Assembly (NCBI RefSeq): GCF_000241525.1
Contig: NZ_AHIL01000043.1
Span: 434,001-498,000 of the forward strand
Length of the DNA stretch: 64,000 bases
Source of the DNA: Comamonas testosteroni ATCC 11996
GTDB taxonomy: Bacteria > Pseudomonadota > Gammaproteobacteria > Burkholderiales > Burkholderiaceae_C
Reading direction: 5' to 3'
This document shows positions 43,600 through 52,168 of this stretch, one piece after another. Position 1 is the stretch's first letter. Every line of letters starts with the position of its first letter. The notes under the pieces are model-generated. The model was given only the letters and a program-made list of their open reading frames with translations, was not told the DNA's origin and searched no databases. A program made the position numbers and the translations under genes.

Positions 43600-44357
43600 T
43601 GCTGGAGCTGTTTCTGATCGGAATCGGCACCGGCAACCCCGATCACCTCACCCGGGAAGCCGAAAAAGCGATTCGCAGCGCCGACCTGGTTCTGCTGCCG
43701 CACAAGGAAGACAGCAAGTCCGAACTGGCCCAGGTCCGTCTGTCGCTGCTGCAAAGCCTGGCCGTGGAAGAGAGCCGAATTGCTCACTTTGACATGCCCC
43801 AACGCCGCCAGGAGGGATCGGACTACGACCAGCAGGTGGATGAATGGCACGATGCCATTGCCCGGTGCTGGCAAGCCAGTCTTCAGCACCATCTGCCTGC
43901 TCGTTCGGGACGCGTGGCCCTGCTCGTCTGGGGCGATCCGGCCCTCTACGACAGCACGCTGCGCATTGCGTCGCGTCTGGGCCTGGCCCGCGAACAGGTG
44001 CGCGTCGTGCCCGGCATCACCTCCATGCAGGTGCTGTGCAGTGCCCACGGCATCGCTCTCAATGAAATTGGTGAACCCTTTCTGATCACCACCGGTCGCC
44101 AGTTGCGCGAAAACGGCTGGCCATCCGGGGTGAACACCCTGGTCGTGATGCTGGATGGTCAACGCAGCTATGAGCAGTTGCAAGACACCGATGTCGACAT
44201 CTACTGGGGCGCCTATCTCGGCATGCCCCAGCAATTGCTCATGCACGGCAGGCTTTGCGATATCGCGTCAGACATCACCAGCAGGCGCACCCAGGCCCGT
44301 GAGCAAAATGGCTGGATCATGGACATCTATCTGCTGCGCAGGGTCGCTGCCACCTGA
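43599..44357 (+). CDS. cobF: Precorrin-6A synthase (deacetylating)
   Basis: A 252-residue SAM-dependent C-1 methyltransferase that removes acetate from precorrin-5, specific to the aerobic route. Motifs LFLIGIGTGNPDHLTREAEK, LVLLPHKEDSKSELAQVR, VALLVWGDPALYDSTLRIA and VVPGITSMQVLCSAHGIALN match CobF. Start overlaps the cobM stop (TGATG). Last gene of the cluster; no clear terminator before the converging LysR gene. Confidence 0.95.
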   Translation: MLELFLIGIGTGNPDHLTREAEKAIRSADLVLLPHKEDSKSELAQVRLSLLQSLAVEESRIAHFDMPQRRQEGSDYDQQVDEWHDAIARCWQASLQHHLPARSGRVALLVWGDPALYDSTLRIASRLGLAREQVRVVPGITSMQVLCSAHGIALNEIGEPFLITTGRQLRENGWPSGVNTLVVMLDGQRSYEQLQDTDVDIYWGAYLGMPQQLLMHGRLCDIASDITSRRTQAREQNGWIMDIYLLRRVAAT

Positions 44358-44475
44358 CCCTGGCTTGCCAAGGCGCATCCGTCGCCTGACCGTCACACCT
44401 GATCAGCGCGTGAAGCGCTTCATGTCTGCAAGGACTCGATGGGCCGGGACGTTCAGCCTGCTTGCCGGTGCCAGC

Positions 44476-45483
44476 CTATGCGGACGCCAGTACTGCTGCA
44501 TGAGGCAGCTCGAGCCGATGCCAGAGCTTGAGCATCTCCTGCAGCAGCGCTGGCGCATGATCTGTGCGATACACCGCGCCCAGCGGCGGCAAACCGCCCT
44601 CTAAACGCACATCCAGCGCACGCACACGCCCCTGGGAACGCAGTCCCGGCAGGATGCTGCGGGGCACCAGCGATACGGCCCCAGGCTGGGTGAGCAGGCC
44701 CTCCAGCACGGGCAGGGACACGGTGGAGGCCGGAAACCAGGAGGCATCCTCCAGCACGGGCAGCACCTCGGTCTCCACGATATTGCGCACCGCGATGCCA
44801 AAGCTCGGCAGCACCCAGCGCGCGCCCCTCAAGGCAGGCAGCGGCACATCGCACCGCCCGACGAGAGGATGATCAGCATCCGCAATCACCACGGCCGCAT
44901 CCAGCAGCAGCGGCTCGAAGGAAAACTCCACCGGCAAAAGCTGGGGCTGGCGACAGAACACCACATCAAGACCGGAAGCCATGAGCTGCGACAGCAAAGG
45001 GGCGCTGGCGTCCTCATGCACATCCACATAGACCTGCGGATGTGCCTCGTAAAAGCGCGGCAGCAGCTGGGACAGCACCGAAAGCGCAGCTGCCGGAATG
45101 GCCCCGAGGCGTAGCGCTGCCGAAGCCCCGCGACGGATGGAGGCCAGCGATTCGGACACTTCCTGCAATCCCACCAGCATGCCGCGTGCCGCATCGATCA
45201 ATGCCTGGCCTGCTACAGTGGGCCGCATGCCGCGTGCATGGCGCTCGAAGAGCTTGATGTCCAGTACCCGCTCAAGCTCGGCCAGGGCCTGGGTAGCCGC
45301 TGACTGGCTCATGTTCAGCTCCACTGCCGCCTGCATGACCGAGCCGCATTGCTGCAAAGCCAGCAAAAGCTGCAACTGACGCAGCCGCACCTGCTTGACC
45401 ATACGGGAAAAGAGCAAGCGGCCCTCAGGGCTTGCAGCCCCTGCTCCGGCCTGTATCTGGGAAAAAGAAGAGTCAGCAGCCAT
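44476..45483 (-). CDS. LysR family transcriptional regulator
   Basis: A 335-residue regulator. The helix-turn-helix is at residues 28-85 (MVKQVRLRQLQLLLALQQCG, MQAAVELNMSQSAATQALAE), followed by a substrate-binding effector domain (LRLGAIPAAALSVLSQLLPR). It resembles the GbpR/PcaQ type of LysR proteins. It is 267 bases from the end of an amino-acid transporter operon on the same strand and converges with cobF; target not identifiable. Confidence 0.88.
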   Translation of the reverse strand: MAADSSFSQIQAGAGAASPEGRLLFSRMVKQVRLRQLQLLLALQQCGSVMQAAVELNMSQSAATQALAELERVLDIKLFERHARGMRPTVAGQALIDAARGMLVGLQEVSESLASIRRGASAALRLGAIPAAALSVLSQLLPRFYEAHPQVYVDVHEDASAPLLSQLMASGLDVVFCRQPQLLPVEFSFEPLLLDAAVVIADADHPLVGRCDVPLPALRGARWVLPSFGIAVRNIVETEVLPVLEDASWFPASTVSLPVLEGLLTQPGAVSLVPRSILPGLRSQGRVRALDVRLEGGLPPLGAVYRTDHAPALLQEMLKLWHRLELPHAAVLASA

Positions 45484-45750
45484 GATTTCAACGGGTGTCG
45501 ATCGCTTCCACAAAGTTCGTTGCAGCCTCTCGCCAACGCCGGCACCGAACATAGCCGGTGTTCAAGAGCGGACCGCTCGCATCGAGCATCGAAGTGACCG
45601 TGATTCGGGTAATGTGCACGCATCTGACTATGCACTCACTCCCGCTTGAGCTGTCGGAGGAAACGCTGCGACACCGCATTGTCGTGGCAATTGCCCCGTC
45701 TGCTGATAACAGAGCGCCGTAGCAGCCGCCCGCGAACCTCCCGAAAGCGA

Positions 45751-46551
45751 TCAATGCATGGGCCTACCTAGTCGCTGGCTCGCCTTTGAAATCGCATAGT
45801 TCACAAGGCAGTAAAGCGCTGCCACGACCAGGTACACCGGCACCAGCGAGTGGTAGTTCGCTATCAGCACCTTGGCGTTCTGCATGAGTTCACCATAGGT
45901 GACGACATAGCCGAAGGTGGTGTCCTTGACCACGATGACCAGTTGCGCAACCAGTGCCGGAACAATGTAGCGAACGGCCTGAGGAAAGACAACGGAGAAA
46001 AAGACCTGGACTTCGGTCAACCCCAGGCTTCGCGCGGCATCGGTCTGGCCGCGCGGAACGGCGAGCACGCCCGCACGATATACCTCGGCAACCACGGCTG
46101 CGGTACTCAGACCTATGGGCAAGGTCAGCATCCAATAGGTGCTCAGCTTGATCCCGACCGATGGCAGCACCAGAAAGCAAACATAGATGAGCAGCAGCGT
46201 CGGCGTGCCGCGCAGGAACTCGATGACAGCAATGCTGGGCCAACGCATCAACCTCAGCCGCGACAGCCGCCCCAGCAGCAGCACCAGCCCGAGGGCCAGA
46301 GCAATGACGGCGGCCATCGCCGACGATGCCAGCGTGCCGAGCAGTCCTTTGGCAAGAAAGCTCCAGGTCGTCGGCCAGGCAAAGAATTCCCAGTACGGGG
46401 CATCGAACTGCCCTGCCGAATGGAAGCGGAACACAATTGCCACCGCCAGCAAAAGCAGCACGGCTGCGGCGATCACGCTCACCGCGTTGGTGACGGCCCG
46501 GGCCTGGGGGCCTGGCGCAGCAAACAGAATGTCCTCCAGAGAACGGCTCAT
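45751..46551 (-). CDS. Amino-acid ABC transporter permease (HisM/GltK type)
   Basis: A 266-residue polar amino-acid permease. Hydrophobic helices surround the EAA-type loop (EVYRAGVLAVPRGQTDAARS, LGLTEVQVFFSVVFPQAVRY), and SAMAAVIALALGLVLLLGRL marks the N-terminal part. It is coupled to the previous permease gene (ATGA-type overlap). No ATP-binding subunit follows, which is unusual. Confidence 0.88.
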   Translation of the reverse strand: MSRSLEDILFAAPGPQARAVTNAVSVIAAAVLLLLAVAIVFRFHSAGQFDAPYWEFFAWPTTWSFLAKGLLGTLASSAMAAVIALALGLVLLLGRLSRLRLMRWPSIAVIEFLRGTPTLLLIYVCFLVLPSVGIKLSTYWMLTLPIGLSTAAVVAEVYRAGVLAVPRGQTDAARSLGLTEVQVFFSVVFPQAVRYIVPALVAQLVIVVKDTTFGYVVTYGELMQNAKVLIANYHSLVPVYLVVAALYCLVNYAISKASQRLGRPMH

Positions 46552-47210
46552 CGCAGTATCCGCACTTTCTTTTCCAGAGCCGCGCCGGCCCAGGCGATGA
46601 GCAGGCCTGTCAACACATACATGGTGGCAGCCACTGCGAACGCGGCAATGCCGAGCGCCGAGTCGTTGGCGATCTTGGATACGAGCGCCGTGAGCTCCCG
46701 GCCTGGGAACGGCAACTGCGACGCCAGAGAAGTCGACAACATCAATGCAATCAGCAGCGAAGTCATCGGCTGCACCACCGAACGCAGCGCCTGCGGCAGG
46801 ACCACGGCAGACACAATCTGCAGCGGCCGCATGCCCAGGCTGAGCGCAGCCTCAATCTGGCTACCGGGAATGGTATTGATACCCGAGCGCAGGTAGTCCG
46901 CCGTGAATGCGGAGCAGACCAGCGTCAGCGTCAGGATCACGCTGGGCTCATAGTCAATCACGATGTTGAGATCGGGTAGCGCGAAAACGATGAAGATCAG
47001 CAGCGCTACGCTGGGTATATTGCGGAAGATCTCGACGTAGACGGTCAGTGCCAAGCGCAGCGGCGGCAATGGCATAAGCCTAAGCACCGCGACGACCGTG
47101 CCCAGCATAACCCCGGGCACAAAGGACACCAACGTAAGCTTCCATGTCAGCAAGAGGGCCTGCCAGAAGGCAGGCCCATAGTCGGCCAGGAGCCTGGAAA
47201 CCTCACCCAT
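46548..47210 (-). CDS. Amino-acid ABC transporter permease (GltJ type)
   Basis: A 220-residue inner-membrane permease with about five helices. LTWKLTLVSFVPGVMLGTVV is the N-terminal helix; the EAA loop is DYLRSGINTIPGSQIEAALS followed by LGMRPLQIVSAVVLPQALRS. It forms the membrane pair with the next gene and starts three bases after the binding-protein gene. Confidence 0.88.
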   Translation of the reverse strand: MGEVSRLLADYGPAFWQALLLTWKLTLVSFVPGVMLGTVVAVLRLMPLPPLRLALTVYVEIFRNIPSVALLIFIVFALPDLNIVIDYEPSVILTLTLVCSAFTADYLRSGINTIPGSQIEAALSLGMRPLQIVSAVVLPQALRSVVQPMTSLLIALMLSTSLASQLPFPGRELTALVSKIANDSALGIAAFAVAATMYVLTGLLIAWAGAALEKKVRILR

Positions 47211-47213
47211 CGT

Positions 47214-48116
47214 TCAAGGCAGAGCGGGCGGCGTCGGAACAGTCGTGCTACCGGTACGCTGCCCTATGGAGATAGTCCAAAGTTTGGCCCAGGTACCGTC
47301 AGCCTCCAGCTTCTTCAGGAAGGCATTGATGAATGCTACGCCGTCCGAGCCCTTGGGCAGTCCAACTCCATAGGGGTCCTGCGCGCCGAATGGCGCACCC
47401 GCCAGCCGCGCGTTGCTGGTGCCAAGGCTCAGGGCGTTGAGCAGCAGCGTGTAATCGGTCACGTAGGCATCGACGCGCCCCTGACGCAGTGCATCGAGGG
47501 CTTCCTGATGTGTCTGAAACTCTTGCACGACAGCCTTGGGAGCATACTGGGCCAATATCGCAGGCCCCGTGGAGCCCGCTTGCGTGGCCACCTTCTTGCC
47601 GCCCAGGTCGCTGTAAGACTGAACCGTCTTGTTGTTCGACTTGACCAGCACGCCGGACTGCGATGTGTAGTAAGGGCCGGCAAACGAGATCTTCTCGGCG
47701 CGAGCAGGAGTGATGGAGTAGGTGGCGAAGACCATGTCCACCTGATTATTGATAAGCACCTGCTCACGCGTGGACGAGGTCACCTGCGTGAACTGGTACT
47801 TGGCGGCGTCGCCCAGAATGTAGCGAGTGATGAGCTGGGCCAGCCCCAGGTCAAAGCCGCGGATCTTGCCGTCTTTCTCATTGAGCAGCGAGAAAAGATT
47901 CGATGTTTGCGTGCTGCCGAGGCGCAGCATGCCAGCCTGTTTGATCTTGCTGGCCCAGGTGCTCGATGCGATGGTCGTCGCATCGGCCACAGGCCCCTGC
48001 GCAACCAGAGCGTCATAGGCCGCTGCATTGATGGGAGTGCCCTGTGCGAAAAGCGACCCACCGGTCACGATCGTCAGTGCCACCACGGTGGATTTCAGAA
48101 TGGATTTGATCGACAT
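47214..48116 (-). CDS. Amino-acid ABC transporter periplasmic binding protein
   Basis: A 300-residue SBP_bac_3 protein of the glutamate/aspartate-binding type. Signal peptide near residues 1-25 (KSTVVALTIVTGGSLFAQG). Core motifs are LRLGSTQTSNLFSLLNEKDG, KIRGFDLGLAQLITRYILG, QVDMVFATYSITPARAEKIS and FAGPYYTSQSGVLVKS. First gene of the transporter operon. The ligand is probably an amino acid, not identifiable further. Confidence 0.88.
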   Translation of the reverse strand: MSIKSILKSTVVALTIVTGGSLFAQGTPINAAAYDALVAQGPVADATTIASSTWASKIKQAGMLRLGSTQTSNLFSLLNEKDGKIRGFDLGLAQLITRYILGDAAKYQFTQVTSSTREQVLINNQVDMVFATYSITPARAEKISFAGPYYTSQSGVLVKSNNKTVQSYSDLGGKKVATQAGSTGPAILAQYAPKAVVQEFQTHQEALDALRQGRVDAYVTDYTLLLNALSLGTSNARLAGAPFGAQDPYGVGLPKGSDGVAFINAFLKKLEADGTWAKLWTISIGQRTGSTTVPTPPALP

Positions 48117-48811
48117 GCGGTCTTCTTGGATGGTCTGCGACGCGAATCAATATAAAGCAGCATTTGGAATGCGCGAGCCGCTCGTCCGAGCGGAGCCACC
48201 ATTGTGCACACAATACAGCCCTTGTGCCCCAACACGGCACGACGCCGCCAACAGTCCCAGGCCTTGCCTAGCAATCATTCGAGAGTCTGCCCCGCCCGGC
48301 GTCCGGCTGTGGCAACTAGCGAACAGTTGAACTCAAGCTCGATGCGATTGCTCGTGCCCAAGCCGGCCAAGCAGCGCCGGCCGCAGACAAGGCAATATTG
48401 CTGCCGCTCGATCACACCGCCAAGGCAACCTGCTGAGAGAACCTCGACGGCAGCTTTCGAGTCATCAGCTTGAGAAGTCGAAACCTCCGCTGTCGCCGAG
48501 CGTGAACCAATACACAAGACCCGTAAATAGATCCAGCGATATTGAGCGGCACCTCTGTCCCAGGCACTGTCCATGGCAAACGTGATCAATGATCTCAATG
48601 ATTGCTAGCAATATAAGGGTTTTCACCAGTCAATATCAGACTCCATAGAGAGAGGCGCACCCAAGGTATCGGCAAAGCTTATAGCTAACCGCAAATAACA
48701 TGTACTGCCAAGGCTCCGAAATTTCTATATTTCATTCCCATGACGGCAGAAATTCGTGAACAGCACTGATGGTGTAGGCATGGATTGGCCGATATCTTTC
48801 AGGAGCCCTCC
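48117..48811. other. Divergent intergenic stretch, 695 bases
   Basis: Separates the minus-strand transporter operon from the plus-strand Bug gene. No gene, RNA or clear terminator seen. The right part (48600-48760) is AT-rich and probably holds the promoter of the Bug/amidohydrolase pair. Unusually long for this genome, so a lost gene is possible. Confidence 0.4.
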
Positions 48812-49837
48812 ATGTCCATCTCTTCACGCACTCGCGGCTGCACAAATGGCCTCACTCGCCGCGTCGGCCTGCTCTCTCTGGCGATTGCCAGCTCCTTGTG
48901 GACCCTGGCCGCGCCGCAGGCACTGGCCGCTGAGGTCTATCCAAGCAAACCTGTCAAGCTCATCGTACCTTTTGCCGCCGGCGGCTCCACCGACATCGTG
49001 GCACGCGTGATTGCCGAAGGCATGCGCACCACGCTGGGGCAACCGGTGATCGTGGACAACAAGGGCGGCGCTGGAGGGCTGATCGGCAGCGAGGCCATCG
49101 CCCAGGCAGCTCCGGACGGCTACAGCATTGGCATGGCTACCGTGAGCACGGCCACCATCAACCCCCTGCTCTACAAACGCGCCAGCAAGATTGAGGGCAA
49201 GCTGCTGCCGGTGGCCAATCTGGTGACCATGCCTTCGGTCTATATGGCCCACCCCAAGATGGGCGTGAACAACTTCAACGACTTCCTCGCCAAGATCAAG
49301 GCACAGCCCGGTACCTACAGCGCCGGAGTACCGGGAATGGGAACGCTGGGACATCTGATGGTTGCCTCGTTCAACGAAACCATGAAGACCCAGATTCAGA
49401 TCGTGCCCTATCGCGGTAACGGCCCTGCACTCAATGACGCCCTTGCCGGCATGGTCCAGATCATGACCGACCAGCTGCCCTCGGCAATGCCGCAGATCAA
49501 GGGTGGCAAGCTGCTGCCTGTTGTGGTCGCCTCACATGGCCGCTCGCCCGACCTACCCAATGTACCGACCTTCAAGGAGCTGGGCTACGACGAACTCAAC
49601 GAACTGGGCATCAGCTGGTTCGGTCTGGTCGTCCCCAGCAACACACCGGCCCCCATCGTGAAGCAGTTGCAGGATGCGGCTGTCAAAGCCGTCCACCTGC
49701 CCGAGGTGCAAAAGCATCTGAAGAATCTGGGCGCTACGGCGACCGAGACGGCGCCCTCCCAGTTCCCGGCCCAGATCGCCGCCGAACTCAAGCGCAACAA
49801 GGCCCTGCTCGACAAGGCCGGCGTCAAGCCCGAATAA
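48812..49837 (+). CDS. Bug/TctC family periplasmic solute receptor
   Basis: A 341-residue tripartite tricarboxylate-type receptor. A signal peptide (GLLSLAIASSLWTLAAPQAL, cleaved near ALAAE) precedes the family core YPSKPVKLIVPFAAGGSTDI, VIVDNKGGAGGLIGSEAIAQ and PDGYSIGMATVST. AGGAG lies seven bases before the ATG at 48812. No TctA or TctB genes are near, common for the many orphan Bug proteins of this family. It is followed by an amidohydrolase, so the ligand may be an amide substrate. Confidence 0.92.
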   Translation: MSISSRTRGCTNGLTRRVGLLSLAIASSLWTLAAPQALAAEVYPSKPVKLIVPFAAGGSTDIVARVIAEGMRTTLGQPVIVDNKGGAGGLIGSEAIAQAAPDGYSIGMATVSTATINPLLYKRASKIEGKLLPVANLVTMPSVYMAHPKMGVNNFNDFLAKIKAQPGTYSAGVPGMGTLGHLMVASFNETMKTQIQIVPYRGNGPALNDALAGMVQIMTDQLPSAMPQIKGGKLLPVVVASHGRSPDLPNVPTFKELGYDELNELGISWFGLVVPSNTPAPIVKQLQDAAVKAVHLPEVQKHLKNLGATATETAPSQFPAQIAAELKRNKALLDKAGVKPE

Positions 49838-49927
49838 GAGCCTGCCCTGCAGCCGGCGCTCGCTGCAGTCGGCCAATTTCCTCCTCATGCCCCATCTTCT
49901 TCACCACAGCTCAAGGACCCTTTTGCC

Positions 49928-51355
49928 ATGCAAGCGATGAGCGCCCTGCAGAATTTCTTTCAACGTGAGACACCACGCATGACGGCGCTGGCCGACCAGA
50001 TCTGGTCTCTGGCCGAGCTGCGCTATGCCGAGAATGCTTCGGTCCAGCTCCACATCGATGCGCTGCAGCAGGCTGGATTCCGCATCACACGCGATGTGGC
50101 AGGCATCCCCACCGCCTTCATGGCCGAATGGGGCGATACCGGCCCGGTCATTGCCTTGTTGGGTGAATACGACGCCCTATCAGGCCTGAACCAGCAAAGC
50201 GGTGCACTGGTGTGCACCCCGTCCACCGAAAGCCCCGGCCTGGCCGGCCACGGATGCGGCCATCATCTGCTGGGCACTTCGGCGCACTTTGCCGCTATTG
50301 CTCTGCAGCAGCACCTGAAAAGCACCGGAACGAATGGGCGTGTGCGCTACTACGGCTGTCCGGCCGAGGAAGGCGGCTCCGGCAAGACCTTCATGGCCCG
50401 TGCCGGCGTGTTCGATGATGTGGATGCAGCACTGACCTGGCACCCAGCCAGCTACACCGGTCTGTTCAGCCAGAGCACGCTGGCCAATATCCAGGCGAAG
50501 TTTGTCTTCCACGGCAAGGCATCGCATGCTGCGCACTCTCCCCACCTGGGCCGCAGCGCCTTGGATGCAGTGGAGCTGATGAACGTAGGGGTGAACTATC
50601 TGCGCGAACACATGCCCTCGGACGCTCGTGTGCATTACGCTGTCACCGATAGCGGTGGTCTGTCGCCCAATGTCGTGCAAGCGCGCGCCGAAGTGCTGTA
50701 TCTGGTACGGGCAGCACGCAACCACGAAGCCGCCGAACTCTATGAGCGTGTTCAGAACGTGGCGCGTGGCGCCGCGCTGATGACAGACTGCAAGCTCGAA
50801 ATCATCTTCGACAAGGCCTGCTCCAATCTGCTGCAAAACAGCACGCTGAACAGCGTGATGCATGCGCAGATGCAGGCACTGGGACAGTTGCAAGCCGATG
50901 CACAGGCGCATGCTGTTGCCGGCCAGTTCCAGGCCACGCTGGACAAAAACGATGTTGATGCCGTCAGCCGCCCTTTGGCGAGCGTGTTGCGTGGCAAGGT
51001 GCCAGCCATTTTTGAAGGTCTGACGCCCTACGACCCGAACGCCAAAGACATCATGTTCGGCTCCACCGACGTGGCCGATGTGAGCTGGATTACGCCCACG
51101 GCTCAAGCCTGGGTGGCCTGCTATGCCTTCGGCACGCCGCTGCACTCCTGGCAGATGGTGTCGCAAGGCCAGTCCGGCCTGGCCCACATCGGCATGGTGC
51201 ACGCCGCAAAGATTCTCACGGCCACCGCCGTGGAGCTGTTCGCCCAGCCCGAACTGCTGGAGCGCGCCAAGGAGGAGTTGCTACAGCGCCGTGAAGGCAA
51301 GCCCTATGTCTGCCCCATTCCCGCGGAGGTAGCCTTGCCTTTTCTGCGCAAATAA
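49928..51355 (+). CDS. M20 family amidohydrolase (AbgB-like)
   Basis: A 475-residue metal-dependent amidohydrolase/peptidase. Metal-site motifs are intact: LLGEYDALSGLNQQSG, GHGCGHHLLGTSAHFAAIAL and CPAEEGGSGKTFMARAGVFD, and the dimerisation-domain His is in FHGKASHAAHSPHLGRSAL. Best likeness is to AbgB-type p-aminobenzoyl-glutamate hydrolases. It is coexpressed with the Bug receptor 90 bases upstream, which suggests uptake and cleavage of an N-acyl or amide compound. Substrate unknown. An ATG at 49937 is an alternative start. Confidence 0.85.
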   Translation: MQAMSALQNFFQRETPRMTALADQIWSLAELRYAENASVQLHIDALQQAGFRITRDVAGIPTAFMAEWGDTGPVIALLGEYDALSGLNQQSGALVCTPSTESPGLAGHGCGHHLLGTSAHFAAIALQQHLKSTGTNGRVRYYGCPAEEGGSGKTFMARAGVFDDVDAALTWHPASYTGLFSQSTLANIQAKFVFHGKASHAAHSPHLGRSALDAVELMNVGVNYLREHMPSDARVHYAVTDSGGLSPNVVQARAEVLYLVRAARNHEAAELYERVQNVARGAALMTDCKLEIIFDKACSNLLQNSTLNSVMHAQMQALGQLQADAQAHAVAGQFQATLDKNDVDAVSRPLASVLRGKVPAIFEGLTPYDPNAKDIMFGSTDVADVSWITPTAQAWVACYAFGTPLHSWQMVSQGQSGLAHIGMVHAAKILTATAVELFAQPELLERAKEELLQRREGKPYVCPIPAEVALPFLRK

Positions 51356-51571
51356 GAGAGAAGTGAGCCCCTCACCCTGAAAACGATCACAGCACTTCGC
51401 AGCCAGATTTCCTGAAAGCGTCTGACAGGATTGATCTTCCCCCTGTACACCAGCTTGCTCTGCCTCAACGCGACGGCTGCCAAAGCTTGATGCAACACAA
51501 GCCCCCGGCCCGGCCAAGCAGCCATAGTAAGACATGCCCGCAAGACTGCGGAGACTCAACAGGGAGGAACC

Positions 51572-51715
51572 ATGAAGCTGATGATCGATCTCTTTTCCAC
51601 CGACTACGGGCTGATGAGCCTTGCCGTGATTGTGCTGATCATCGTCATGGCCGCATTCTTCACCCGCCTCTTCCTGGGCAAGATGAAAAACGTTGCAAAC
51701 ACCCCGCTGGAATAG
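51572..51715 (+). CDS. DUF3149 family small membrane protein, 47 residues
   Basis: A very short gene with a strong ribosome-binding site (AGGGAGGAAC just before the ATG). The product MKLMIDLFSTDYGLMSLAVI continues with a single hydrophobic helix (VLIIVMAAFFTRLFLG) and a short basic C-terminus. This matches the small DUF3149 family as I remember it. Function unknown. Confidence 0.8.
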   Translation: MKLMIDLFSTDYGLMSLAVIVLIIVMAAFFTRLFLGKMKNVANTPLE

Positions 51716-52168
51716 TCCCGAGCTTCGCTGCATGCTGCATAGGTACTGCCTTGAGTTGCTGGCGGGACAACTTGGATTGAACGCAAAAAGCCGATGAGTT
51801 CGCTACTCCCCGGCAATTTATATATCCAGGACGAAGGAGTCAGTGCAAGCTCTCTCAGCCCCTCTTGCAGGGGCTTTTTTTCTTGCCAGGATTTTCTGCG
51901 GATAGGTATCGAAGACTTGGCTATTGTTTTTCAAGGCATTCTTGAATCTTTACACGTCAGGAAGCAAGAGTCGACCAAGAGTGCTCGGGGCATTTACTTG
52001 CCGAAGAAAATCCAGCTGCAGTGAAGCGCGCGCCACAGGCCCACCCCAACACTTCGGGTTCAGCGCCACAATCCGCCTTGCCAGCGGCAAACACCACGTT
52101 GGCCACATAAAGACCGACAGCCAGGAATACCTGTACGCCAGGGCACAAGCAGGAAGAAAGCGCCAAGG
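51716..52168. other. Convergent intergenic stretch, 453 bases
   Basis: Contains the terminator at 51857-51882. The remainder (51890-52168) shows no gene or repeat I can support. Confidence 0.45.
51857..51882 (+). terminator. Intrinsic terminator
   Basis: AGCCCC, seven-base loop TCTTGCA, GGGGCT, then a run of T. Probably ends the DUF3149 transcript. Confidence 0.8.

Noticed and set aside
48275-48598. Minus-strand frame of 107 codons in the long intergenic stretch
   Set aside because: No ribosome-binding site, atypical composition with many Cys, no recognisable family.
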